Below, in pieces: positions 1 through 12,400 of a stretch of 64,000 bases of DNA; position 1 is the first letter of the stretch, and each line of letters begins with the position of its first letter. Location of the stretch: assembly GCF_963576615.1 (NCBI RefSeq), contig NC_088710.1:4258001-4322000 (forward strand), in the 5' to 3' direction. The DNA comes from Watersipora subatra. Its lineage: Eukaryota; Bryozoa; Gymnolaemata; Cheilostomatida; Watersiporidae. The notes under the pieces were generated by a model, which was given only the letters and a program-made list of their open reading frames with translations, was not told the DNA's origin and did not search any database. Both the position numbers and the translations under genes were made by a program.

Positions 1-502
1 CTAGTAGGCGCTCTACCTGCTTCTTGTTGCCATTGTTCCGCTTGTGAACTGATTAGGAATGAGAGCTTCGAGCGTGATTATTACTCACTATATTTACACA
101 TGCATATCACGTGTGCATCAGCGCTTAGACTAGCTTCAGTTGCCAGCCTGATTGGTTAATCATCGTTCACGCCTCAGTAGTTACGGTGATGTAAAAGGGA
201 AGAAGCTGATGTCACTAGCTAGACTTGCCACTACAGGTTCCCATAAAAAACTAAAGCTATACGCCCCTAAGGCTGAGAAGCTAAATGAGGTTTTAGATAT
301 TTGCTATTTGAAATATACTCAAATCGTATCTCCAACTTGCCTATTATATTATCTATTATATTCCTACTTTCCTACAAAACCACAACAACTTATACCAGAC
401 TCCAACACATTGCCAATTTACGTTATATACTAGTTATGCAAAAAGAGCTTTTTCTTTCAATTCACGTAATTTACATGTGCTTTACTACTTCTGTTTTTGT
501 TT
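1..502. other. 5' flank of a further gene copy left of the window
   Basis: Position 1 equals 53569, which is 9 bp upstream of gene B's ATG. By that match, the start codon of another minus-strand copy would lie just left of the window and 1-502 is its upstream region. No clear TATA box or other promoter element could be recognised. Confidence 0.5.
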
Positions 503-522
503 TATATATATATATATATATA
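503..522. repeat. (TA)n microsatellite, ~10 units
   Basis: A short TA run at the left edge of the inserted palindrome/LINE block. The equivalent run at 54070-54126 has about 28 units, 36 bp longer, which is the largest length difference between the two near-identical segments apart from one deletion. Confidence 0.9.
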
Positions 523-676
523 AATTGGAAAGTCAAATAGTTTACTTATCTTTCAGCTACTGTCAGTTTCCTGCTGGCGCATTCTTCAGGCTGTAAGCTT
601 ACAGCCTGAAGAATGCGCCAGCAGGAAACTGTCAGTAGCTGAAAGATAAGTAAACTATTTGACTTTCCAATTTATA
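519..676. repeat. Perfect 158-bp palindrome
   Basis: Base-by-base pairing shows two 79-bp arms with no spacer, centred on AAGCTT at 595-600. It begins in a TA run and lies immediately 5' of the LINE fragment. It is absent from the equivalent place upstream of gene A (near 19567) and present at 54123-54280. Confidence 0.93.
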
Positions 677-770
677 CTGCTCCATCCTATGTTGAGCACT
701 CTGATTTTAGTTTCAAGTAGGATACATTTGAATATATATATATATATGAGTATGAGTATGGCCTTAATAA

Positions 771-1199
771 ACCACAACACCGGTGGGAAGCTCCTGGTAA
801 GGTCAATGAAAATGACCGCGCTAAGATCCTCAGGGACTTCTACATCCAAACTGACAAGCATGTCCTAGCAAACCAACCAGATATAGTGGTGGTAGACAAG
901 GAGAACAAGAGGGCTACTATAATAGATATAGCAGTACCCAATGACTACAATATAGCCAGCAAAGAGAAAGAAAAGTAGAGAAATATCTCCCTCTTGGAGA
1001 AGAAATTGAAAAATGCTGGAATGTAAGAACAACTGTAATCCCAGTAGTCATTGGGGCACTGGGCGCAATAACACCGGCGCATAAAATGTGGCTTGCCCAA
1101 ATACCAACAGCAATCAACTCAGGTGAGTTGCAGAAAAGTGCGCTATTGGGAACAGCTAAGATCTTGAGGCGAGTGCTCAAACTCCCAGGTCTCTGGTAG
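771..1199 (+). pseudogene. Non-LTR retrotransposon (LINE) 3' end, C-terminal fragment with frameshift
   Basis: Plus-strand frames give WEAPGKVNENDRAKILRDF, then QTDKHVLANQPDIVVVDK with RATIIDIAVPNDY, then after a frame change near 975 WNVRTTVIPVVIGALG and LLGTAKILRRVLKLPGLW followed by TAG at 1197. This arrangement is the conserved C-terminal region of a widespread animal LINE group; PD...(12-14)...IID resembles a PD-(D/E)XK endonuclease core. Only the end survives, and a one-base indel breaks it. It is 5'-truncated and dead. Confidence 0.75.
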
Positions 1200-1241
1200 G
1201 AGACCCGAGTTAGAGCAGAATTTACCACCCATACGGGGTAT

Positions 1242-1261
1242 CCGGGGTGAGGAAACAATTT

Positions 1262-1292
<31 letters not shown>

Positions 1293-1805
1293 ATATTATA
1301 GTGTAATTTGCTCTAAATGGCATTGACAAGTGTAAATAATATAAATATCTATTCATCTATGTTTATATATTCTCATTCATATAATGGTGATTCAATTTAT
1401 TATTATATGCCTAAATACCTTGTAGCTATTATGATTTATAAGTCTTCCCTTATTTATAAAGACTGCAGGGTGAAAGGAGCTATATTGTCACATGACCCAC
1501 TCAAAGTTGAGTCAAGTTCCAGGGCACTACAGCTGAATTACGAAACAAAACTTTATGAAACAGTTTCAGAACGTTTAGTGAATCGTGAAAAAAAGAAGTG
1601 GTAGATACCACTTTTCTAGTTGGTAGGACAGATGTGTTGATAATTGCTGGTTCATTCTTGTGATGAAATGTGGTACTTTTATCCAAATCCTGGAGACTGC
1701 CTTTTCGGCATCCATGGGGTGTAATTGAACAGAGAATAAAAACCGGACAAGCAGGTGATTCTGATGATTTACTGACATACAGCTTCTTAGCAAAGGGAGT
1801 CTTAA
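1242..1805. other. Spacer between genes, no gene seen
   Basis: A second TA run (1262-1285) closes the LINE block, then sequence homologous to 19572-20090 upstream of gene A. It is missing from the equivalent place near 54842. No coding signal is supported. Confidence 0.5.
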
Positions 1806-2680
1806 AGGTTGACTTGCAACTAAATTCCCATTACAGTTATCTGGTATCAAAAGATTCACCATGTCTTACTCTGTTGTGTTGTAGGTGCAAAATATGTGGG
1901 AATGTGATTACAAGCTCTTAAAAGCTCAAAAATGAACAGTAAATCGAGCCACAAGAGACCGCCGTAGTTTGGATTCTCTTTCCAAAAGGGCTCAAGTGTG
2001 ACGTAGTTGTGGTAGATGGTTTCTGTTTACACTTTCATGCAACCTTATTCGTAGAAATATTTTCACAAATATACTTCACGCATTCAATAAAACCACTCTA
2101 TTGTTCTTACTCGTCTGTTTTATCGTCATTGTAATGCTGTCACCTTTAGCACTGATATCTCATAACTTACCATACAAATTCGTTTAATTTTTTAACCTTA
2201 CCTCAAAAGAGTACATATCATTGTCTGATAATCATGACGAGCCTGTTGGTCACCTGTGATAATCGAAAAGTGCTGCAAAATTTATTTGCGAAGTATTGAG
2301 TCACACGGTCAGATTACGACTTGACAATTAGATAATGGCGAAACAAAACTGTAAAGTAGCGAGCATCTATATTTGATACGGGGTCTTCGGTAAAACCCGA
2401 AGTGTTTGTCATTAACTAGTGCTACGATAAGTTTTATATTGAGCTTTTTATTGGCTTTTCAATTCACGTGAGAACATCATGTGACAAGACAATAACCAAA
2501 TTTCATGACTACGTCAGAGAAATAAAGAGATTCCAATCTACGACGGCTTTTCGTTTTTGAGCTTTTAAGAGCTTGTAATCACATTATCACATATTTGACA
2601 CCCACAACACAACAGAGTAAGACATGGTGAATCTTTTGATACCAAATAACTGTAATGTGAATTTTGTTGCAAGTCAACCT
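1806..2680. mobile_element. TTAA-site MITE, family 1, copy 1
   Basis: Flanked by TTAA at 1802-1805 and 2681-2684. Ends are AGGTTGACTTGCAA and its complement, and the terminal inverted repeats extend over roughly 130-150 bp. There is no transposase. The TTAA target is characteristic of piggyBac-type transposition. It shares an ancestral position with 23908-24759. Confidence 0.82.
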
Positions 2681-2684
2681 TTAA

Positions 2685-3426
2685 AGAAAGCAGGTTGAAC
2701 ATTCCAAACTTATTTATAATGCAAGTTATGATACTACGAAAGAGGTTAAATACACAAATTCAACTTTAAATAAGAATCCTTAGAGCCAGATGTGAAGGAC
2801 CTACAAACAAAATTGGAAAAATATTCAGAACTGGATTAAGACCGGTTGTGTCATGGCTGGTCTGTAGATGGAAGAGATGCTGACATATATTTATAGAAAC
2901 TCTTGTAGCGAGACTCATAAAAAACTGAGTTTTACTGTGAATTCATACTGTAAGCAGTTGCTTTCTTGATAGTTTTGTATATATTTTACCAACTAAAAAT
3001 ACATATGATGAACAGAGGCCAGCTTTCTTCTTAAGAGTTGTGTTGCCATGTTACATGAGCAAGCAATTCCATTATTTTAATTAAAGCTTTTTAGCGATGT
3101 ATGAATTGCATCTTATTCATTCTTGAAAATGTAAGTTGGTAATCTGGACTCAAGGTAATAATATCAATTTGTATAATAGTCATCAAAAATATAAAGAACC
3201 TATATAAAATAATTATATTATAAAAGATAAAGCTGTTACAGTATTCATAAAAACTCTGGAACCAATGTCGGGTATATAAACCACAATAGTGAAGATTTGG
3301 ATGACAACAGAAAATTGGTACTTGAAATGATTGTTGCTTGTATGACGAATCATCATGTTTGTTATAGTGGCACTAGCAATACTTGTCAGCTATGGCAATT
3401 TGTTGATAATTGCTGTTGCCAACTTG
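2685..3426. other. 3' flank of gene A
   Basis: Sequence downstream of the gene A stop, conserved at 24764-25484 and 54906-55651. It probably contains the 3' UTR. No canonical AATAAA was found close to the stop on the minus strand. Confidence 0.45.
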
Positions 3427-3487
3427 TCAAGCTAGAGGCATCTTTGCAGGCAACTCTTGATTTTGTGGAGCACCAGCTGGAGGGTAC
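3427..3487 (-). CDS. Gene A exon 10 (C-terminus and stop)
   Basis: A 61-nt terminal exon after acceptor tgttatgatacag. Its first G completes the split Val codon, then YPPAGAPQNQELPAKMPLA and TGA. Gene B has the same length and stop, with H and T replacing P and M. YPPAG repeats a motif from exon 9, which supports membership of the same protein. Confidence 0.7.
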
Positions 3488-6400
3488 CTGTATCATAACA
3501 AATGAGGGTTTTATTTTTTAGTTTATGCTAACACAATACAAATAGAAAAATAAATCTAGATGTAGATTATATCTACATTCACAGTGTCATAAAATAAAGC
3601 AAATCAAAGGCAGATCATATAGACCTTAAAATCTGAAAATATATTTTCAAATATGGAAGGTTGTCTTCTCAATCAAAATAAATCTAACAACAGGAGTTAA
3701 TCACAGTTTTTAGTAAACATCTTATGAGTTCAAACGCCCCTATTTGTATTCTGATGGAGACATCGAGCTTCAATGCACAAACAATATAGGGGAATTCGTT
3801 TTACATAACATATATTAAAAAGTATTGCAGCGCTGGTTTTTCAAAGCAAAAATTTCAAAAGCTGTACTTGAAGCCTTGGTTAAGAGCAGACAACTCATTT
3901 GTTACACTAACCATAATTAAAGTTAGCACACATCTAATCATCAGCTTGCTGCATCATGTCTTTACTGTGATTATTGATCACTCAGAATTTGACTTAGTAC
4001 AACACTGGACAGCTATGAAGCACATTCTGCAATGTTCCAAAATGTACACTGTATAGCTACAGACCATACACACGCGTGCACGCACACACGCACACACAAG
4101 TTACAGTACATGCACTGTACAGCTGCAGAGCAAATGCTGTAATGTTACAGTACATACAATGTACAGCTACAGAACACACACTGTGGAGCTACAGAACACA
4201 CACACACCATGAAGCTACAGAACAGTCATGCCGTGCAGCTACAGCAAATACAGGAAGGCATCAATACAGTTACAACTAATGTTTTCTCTTGAAGGCCTAT
4301 TAACGGTTTCCACAATTAGTACTCTGCTTAACTTTGAAACACATACTCACACGATATTGTTCTGAGGAGGGTATTGGTTGACACCTGCAGGTGGATAGCT
4401 TTGTGGGTCAACAGGCGAATAGGCGGGTGGTGGAGCGCTAGCATGGTTTCCTACATACAAATTTGATAACTCATAGCCATGAAACTCTAGACTAATATAA
4501 GGATAATAAACTTCTGCATTTAAAAACCAATTTTGGTTGCAGTCTCATCACAGATCTACACATCTATATCAATAAACAACAGCAAAAGTTTTCAGAATGC
4601 TATCCATCAACTGGAACAGCAATGACAGGGAAGGAGTACAATCATACTTTGACTTACAAGCTTAATGCGTTCCAAGACTGAGCTTGTATGTCAACTTACT
4701 CGCATGTTGGTGCAATTTATTTATATATAAAACAATTAAATATATATTGATTGGTTTCCATACTCTAAAAAAATGCAAATAAAACACTCAAAACAAGATA
4801 TTGTAACAGAAAGAACATGTTGGTTATTGTCCTAACGTACCACATGCTTTCAAAAAGCAACAAATAAAAAGTAATGCAAGGAAATGTGATTAATTAAAAT
4901 GTAAAATTAAATACGTACAATAGCAGTTAACGCTAGCATTTGCCAAGAAGGGAGATATAAGTTATCCTTCATTACAACAGTTGACTTTGATTTTATCAAA
5001 GTGTTAAAAGACAAACTTAGAAGCAAACCTAAAAGCAAACTTTATTTTTAACTTAACGTAATTAAAATTTCTTCGGCGTTCATAGTTTGAAGTTTCTCGC
5101 TGGTTAGCTAATTTTTCCTCTGTTTCGCTTTCACAAATAGCCGACCGTTGTAAGATAAACCTATCTAAGGACGTTTACCTTTGTTGCCTTTTCAACATGT
5201 TGTGATTAGGACGAACACATGTGTCGTCACAAAGGGTTCATGCACGACCACTAGCCAACTTGTCCGAATGTCTATTTCATAGTTTTGATAGATAGCAACG
5301 GCCTTTTCACACAGCATTGTTTCAGTTGCGCTGTCACCAACCAATTGTTTATCCAATGCCATCAGCGGTCGTGCAGATCGCTGCACCGTTTAGAAACTAT
5401 GGTTAGTCCTTTTGCGAACTAAATGCCCTGAATATAATCCTTCTGTTTGATAATTGTGGATGTATTTCTGTCATATTGCTGAGCTAGCTCAATCACCATA
5501 CACATTTGGCATATTTTTTAATAATTTTCTGTTTAATATCAATTATTATCATTTGCTTTTTCTTTGTATTATCATTCATTTTACTAGCCAACTTTCGGTC
5601 TACGCACAGTACGTTTAATTCACATAATTCTGCTCTGAAAATCGCGCACAAAAGACACGGTAGAAAAGTATAACCTGAGCAGTTGAAAAATACAGAGTGA
5701 TGCTGTTCTCATAAAACACCTCTGGCATACTTGGCAACTGACTCAAGTGCTCGTATCTCAAACGTGGCTCGTATGTTAGTGCTAAAACTTGCTTGAAAGC
5801 TGGCTCGTATCTCAAGTTTCTCGTACGTTGGAGCACTCGTAAGTTGAAGTATTACTGTAGTGACTATCAACTAAAACAGCAATGAAAAGGAGGATGTACT
5901 GATCATCAAATAGAACAGCAATGACAAAGAGGGAGTACTGATTATTAACTGGAACAGCGATGACAGGGAGAAAGTACTGATCATCAAATGGAGCAGCGAT
6001 GACAGGTAGGAAGTACTGACCATCAAATGGAACAGCAGGATAAAGAGGAGGCTGAGCAGATGTCACAGGTGGACCCTGTATCCCTGGCTGACCAAATGTT
6101 GCTGGTGGCTGTGGCATTTGGGAAGGCTGGTTGCTTTGAGGATAACCAAATTGTGGCTGCGGAGGACCAGCTTGGTACGCGACTGTTGTCTGAACTCCTG
6201 GCCTTACTTCCGGAACATTCTGCATTAAAAGTTGAGAAACCGTAACAGCCGAAACCCATTTTAAAAGCTATGTTATTGTAAATTATAGTACCCTTTATAG
6301 ATAACTTGATATAGAATATAGTTGTATGATAAATAAATGCAATGATTTAAAAAAGTGCTCCAATAACACTTAATGTACTGTATCTTAAACGTTGACTTGC

Positions 6401-9400
6401 AACAAAATTCACATTACTGTTATTTAGTATCAAAAGATTCCCCATGTCTTACTCTGTTGTGTTGTAGGTGCCAAATATGTGATAATGGGATTACAAGCTC
6501 TTAAAACTTCAAAAACGAAAAGCCGCTGTAGATTGGAATCTCTTTATTTCGATGACGTAGCCATGAAATTTGGTTATCGTCTTGTCATGTGATGTTCTCA
6601 CGTGAATTGAAACGCCAATAAAAAGCTCAATATAAAATTTATCGTAGCATTAGTTTATGACGAACACTTCGGGTTTTACCGAAAACCCCGTATTAAATAT
6701 AGATGCTCGCTACTTTACAGTTTTCTTTCGGTTTGAACTAATCGTCAATTCATAATCTGATCATGTGACCCAATACTTCGCAAATAATTTCTGCAGCACT
6801 TTTCGATTATCACAAGTGACCAACAGGCTCGTCATGATTATCAGATAATGATATGTACTCCTTCAAGCTAAGGCTAAAAAATTAAACGAATTTTTATGGT
6901 GTTATAAGATATCACTGCTAAAAGTGACAGCATTACAATGACGATAACATAGACGCGTAAGAACAATAGACATAGTTTTATTGAATGCGTGAAGTATATT
7001 TGTGAAAATATTTCGACGAATAAGGTTGCTTGAAAGTGTAAACAGAAACCATCTTTCACAACTACATCACATTTGAGCCGTCTTGGAAAGAGAATCCAAA
7101 CTACGGCGGTTTCGTGTGGCTGTGATTTTCTGTTCGTTTTTGAGCTTTTATGAGCGTGTAATCACTTTTCCACATATTTTGCACCTACAGCAGAACAGAG
7201 TAAGACATGGTGAATCTTTTCATATCAAATAACTGTAATGTGAATTTTGTTGCAAGTCAACCTTTAAGGTTTCTTTATTTTAAGGTTCTAAGTTTTAAAT
7301 TAAACCAACTTGATTAAGTAAATTTACAAAAAAAACTTTGAAATATCAGTTTTTTCCTAAAATATCCAATCTCAGCAAGTTCTCACCCTCACTCGATTTA
7401 AAAAGCAGTCATAGATAATGAACAACATTGTATTCTATAAGAGAGGTTGTTAACATTGTGTGGTTGTGAATAGAGATCTGCCATTAGGAGTTACATTTCT
7501 AATAACTTCTGACAGAAAGAGATTTAATTGAACTATTATGAAGTATTATTATTCTAGCAGTAACGTTCGTCGTGAGAGATCATCATGCATACCATGCGCA
7601 CAATTAATTTGTGTTGCAGCAAGATGGTCGATTAAGGCAGATGGTAGCGTACTTGACTAGGAAGCTGAATATCCGGGTTTCGTTCCTGTGCAGGGGAATA
7701 TTTTTTCCTGATGCTTTCAGTGGGGCTTCGGAGACTTGGACGACACGGCTCTTATTATAGTAAACATTATAGTAACTAGTACACTGGCAGTTCCGGGTGC
7801 TGTGAGAGAATGTCATCTGTAATAACTATGCACACAATTATTCCGCAATGCTGCAAGGTGGTCTAGTGGTGCAGTTGGTAGTGAACCTAGCTGCAAAGCC
7901 AGACATCCAAGTTAAGTTCCTGTGCATTGCATTTGTTAACCTCTGAGGGTAGCTTCGAGGGACGGACACCGCTCTTATTATAGTCAAGATTAGAACATAA
8001 TCCGTCTGCATAGCTGACAGTGTACATGTAGCTTAGATATAACTTTCCATTTGTAGTCGTTTTACGGTGACTATTATATTTACTGTTAGAGGAGTCTACT
8101 AGTTCATCTTTTGCTTCACAAATACTGGTTTATAGCGATAACTTTATAGATGTTCAATAGACCACTAAAACCATACAAAGCGATATACGTAAAAGGTTTA
8201 TGCGTAAAACTATCTTACTGCAGTAAGTATGCCTCCAAATAGAGCTGTGCCAGCATTCTGGGCAACATATGAGATGGGATCCTGATGGTAGTGACTTCCT
8301 GCTGGGTGTGTGACTATGGCATTTGGCGTTACTACGGTGGCTCCAGGTCCCATAGCAGAAGCAAGAGGAGGAGGCCCTTGGTATGGCCCTGCCTGAAAAT
8401 GTGCAGGACAACAAACTTGTATATACTCATGCTGGGCATAATATTTTCCAAAATGTGTACATAGGGTAACTACAAAGGTTATGTAATGACAGCAGATCAA
8501 AAGCTTGACCATTTTATTGTTTGCTCCACCGAGGCTAGCTGATTTGGGACCACAGGCTTTACCAATTACTAGTTCTGTATTTAGTTAGATGTACTTGTAC
8601 TTCTTCTACTGAACAGATGAAATTTGGTCTGTATTATACTTAACATGTTGCCGCACATGTATTTAAAAATTCGGATTTTGTTTGAAGTTGTTTTTCTTCA
8701 ACTAGATAAAACCAAACCAAGAGTTCGCAATTGAGTTAGCGATTGTAAAAGCTTGACCTCAATAGGAGGGCTCAACTGGAATCAGAGAGTGACTCAAATG
8801 AATTAATGCCTACTAAGAAGTTACTAGTTGAAATATGCCAACTAGTAAATAAGACAAAGGTCAGTATATATGAGCAATAGTGGAATCACTCGCAAGCACC
8901 CTAACTTGTCTTAGCTCGTCATAAACAAATATGGCTATGGTTGCTGGAGCAAATGCCTGTGGTGTTTTACCACAAATGAAAAGTTGTACAGAATGCATAG
9001 GTATGATATCAAAGCAACTAATAGAACGATATGAATGTCTGGACTTCGGTTCTAACAGACCATCCAAACTGTGAAACTAGATTTCAAGAGGGTTGTAATG
9101 ATTCACCAGGTATTCATGATCAGACTCGATCATAATGTTCTTAGATAAGAACCAAAAGATTTCACAGTACAGATGAACATGCTCCCATAGAGGTATATTG
9201 CATAGAAGTACGAGTAGCATAAAGATGACAAGTTGATACATATAAGAGAATGCAAGAGTACAGTCATACTTCTACATATGAGCTAATACGTTCCGGGACC
9301 TACTGTGTCAATTCTTTCATCCCAATTTAGTTTTTTCTATATAAAATGACTAAATATAAATTAATCCATTCCCATACTCTGAAAAACTACCTAAAACAGG

Positions 9401-12400
9401 ATATTACAGCAAAATGAGCTTTTAATTGTTGTAATTCACTACCTACAGTTACTAAGTAACAAACACCGCAAAACCGTTAATTAAACACCACCTTTATTTG
9501 AACGCCATCTCCATTTGGCCACCCCTACATGTAAAAGGTTGAAAAATAAAGCACCACCCTTTAATTGAACGCCACCTCCATTTGACCATCACTTTGACAT
9601 TTTTTGATCTTTACAAACCCATAATAATAAGTGATCAGTAGAAAGTGTTCCAAAAAGCATACTAATGATGACTCAGCTGTATCAATAACAATTAATTCTT
9701 CCATTGTTTCTGTTCGTATCGAAGTTCGTTTTTCACACCAAAGGTTTCCATTTTTGATTGCTTTTTGTTATAACTTTGAAAGCAATACCATAGAGATAAT
9801 TAATAACTGTATCAGGCTAATAGTAGTTCCTTGTTTATGTGCAGGCTTCATACTTCGACGTATGTGAAAAATGGTTTACATAAACGATGGTATATGAACG
9901 ACTAGTTTTAGACTAAAAATTATGCTTAGCGATGTGGCTAAAAATTCAGCATTTGCACGAAATGCAACCCAAATTTCTAATGAGCTTTATGAAAAATAAA
10001 TTGCTAACCTCCATTTGAACGCCAACTCTATTTGACAGCCACTTTAGGGGCAGAGCAGAAAAATGGAGTGCCATGGGGTTCAAATAGAGGTTTTACGGTA
10101 CTTATCTAGTGGTTATGATCTACAATGAAATTTAACATGGACTGTATAAAGTTCTTACCTTTAACAAATTGTAAAGCGTGGCACAGGCTACAATGTCATT
10201 GTAGGTTACTTGCAAGCAATAGATATCAACTGGTAGAGATATAACTCGGCTTCTCGACGCATATTTATTTAGAGATCTACGACAAGTTGATGGTAAGTTA
10301 GCAGATTTATTGCATTTAAAAAGGTTAATGTCGCTCTGCTCGAAGGAGAGTGCAAAATATAGGCAACATTCGCTTCGCTCGTAAAGGGCTTAAATTTATC
10401 TTCCCAAAATTCTAATGATTTTGAACGCCAACTCTATTTGACAGCCACTTTAGGGGCAGAGCAGAAAAATGGAGTGCCATGGAGTTCAAATAGAGGTTTT
10501 ATGGTACCCATTTAGTGGTTATGATCTACAATGAAATTTAATATGGACTGTATAAAGTTCTTACCTTTAAGACAGATGCTAGCGGCGGTGTGAGAAAGAC
10601 TTGACAGCAACATGTTCGATACGCTAGAGTTTGGTGCTACATGACATAAACTTTACATTTAACCTAAAAACTTGACATACTATTAATAAAAGTGTGTATA
10701 ATACGCAGACTTAAAAGTAGGTTTTAATCTTACATTGCAGTAAACTTAATTCCGATTTCAATTTTTTCCTTTTTCCTACCGGCTCGGCTCTTTTCGCCTC
10801 GCTTTCACCTTCACTTTTAGCTGGAATTTTTAAAACCTTTTCAAACTGATCGACAAGAAAGACTGAGCGATGCCCTTCCCGTAAATCGTCTCTCGCATGG
10901 TCAGCCGCATCGAGAATCGTCTCATAGGCTCGTATCTAAAATTTGTTTCACATTTCCAAAAAACATTTGCTCAGAATTTTCCTCGTATCTCAAATTTCTC
11001 ATATGCTGAGGTATGACTGTATTATACATGTATATAAAAGAGTAGAACAGTACCTCGTCTAGAATACCAAATACCCGAGTCTGGTCTGCTCGTCCAAATG
11101 ATTTCACCAGCAGCTCTCGAGACTGAGGATTTTGTCTATCGGCAATATGTCTGGATATAAAGATATACATGCATTTTTAACAGATCTGAGGCAAAACCTT
11201 CAATCTAAGCGAGATACGATGGTTCTCTGCACTAACATGTCTTCAAAAATATATTTAGTTTATGAAGTTGTCACAATTGTATTGATTTAACGTTCATAAA
11301 ACATATTTTATATTAGACAGAGTTTCTGGAATAAATCTGTTTTATGGGTTGAAGAGCTTGTAACTCTCCTCCATGGTTACGTAATCTGAACACATTTGGG
11401 TCGTTGTTTCTGAAAACAGCCACAACTAAGACAAGGTAGGCCTATGCTTGGGAAATTTTACAACGATAGGCAAGCGCGTAAGAATTTGTGTCTTTATGGT
11501 TTTTCTGTGCGTGTTCAACATATATGTACAGATTTATGATTATCACCTCCTTAAAAAAGTTATGCACCGTTTACGAGTTGCAATAACTTGGAGTTGTCTA
11601 CCCATTATTGTTTACAGTATTGAGTACTTTTATATGGCACTTCCTTCAAGGCTGACTAGCAAACTAACACTGGTTTAATCAATTGAAATCTTTATCCCAA
11701 GACATGGCATTACATGTGCAACACGTGAAAATATTTGTCAACGAGTTTTGTTCTAGATATTTCTTTCTTTTGAGCGATTCTGTACTTAAAAGAAGCATTA
11801 CTACTTACACAGCTAACAGTTTGACCAAGTCTTTCTTTTGTTGTGTGTAGATTCCCATTTTGATGATTGGTTCAGCATCTTTTGCAATCATGGGTAGAAT
11901 TCTCTAGCAAAACAAATACACATGCACAACACAGAATTACGAGGTCAGTAAAAATATGAACTGGTTTACTCTGTGTGAATAGTACTAATGACTAGTTGTT
12001 AATAGCTGCAACCTAGTACTATGGTATATCTGAGTTACAAGCTGCACGACTTACGTCCACTAGTACTTATGCCTACATTCAGCAGGTTCAGAGTCTTACT
12101 CGCTAAGCACCAAGTCATCACCACGAGAAGGTCAGTATTGTTTATATTATTATTTATTCTACGCCCTTATCATGGCCTCAGAAAAGAAAGACAGTTTAGT
12201 CAGCAATCAAATTGGAGCAAAAAGATGCTGCCGCTAGAGACAAAGCCTAACATGATAAAACATGTTTCATCAGACCTATTGCCTGATCTTTTTCTTGGTC
12301 ATACAAAGAAGAAAGTGTAGGTTATGTGCAACCAACCAGTGGATTTCAATTTTTACACATATTTTCTATTTTTTAATATTTTGTATCTTTGTGTTAATTT

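Noticed and set aside
917-1288. 123-codon minus-strand frame
   Set aside because: Antisense to the LINE C-terminal fragment, whose plus-strand reading matches a known family pattern.
3297-3521. Plus-strand 74-codon frame starting MDDNRKLVLEM
   Set aside because: It is antisense to exon 10 of gene A. The minus-strand exon fits splice sites and phase and has a conserved stop.
6027-6259. Plus- and minus-strand frames overlapping exon 8
   Set aside because: Shadows of the proline-rich exon in other frames; no splice support.
7850-7985. A functional tRNA gene
   Set aside because: The A- and B-box-like segments are present but the cloverleaf cannot be drawn, and the unit has a SINE-like tail repeated in all copies.
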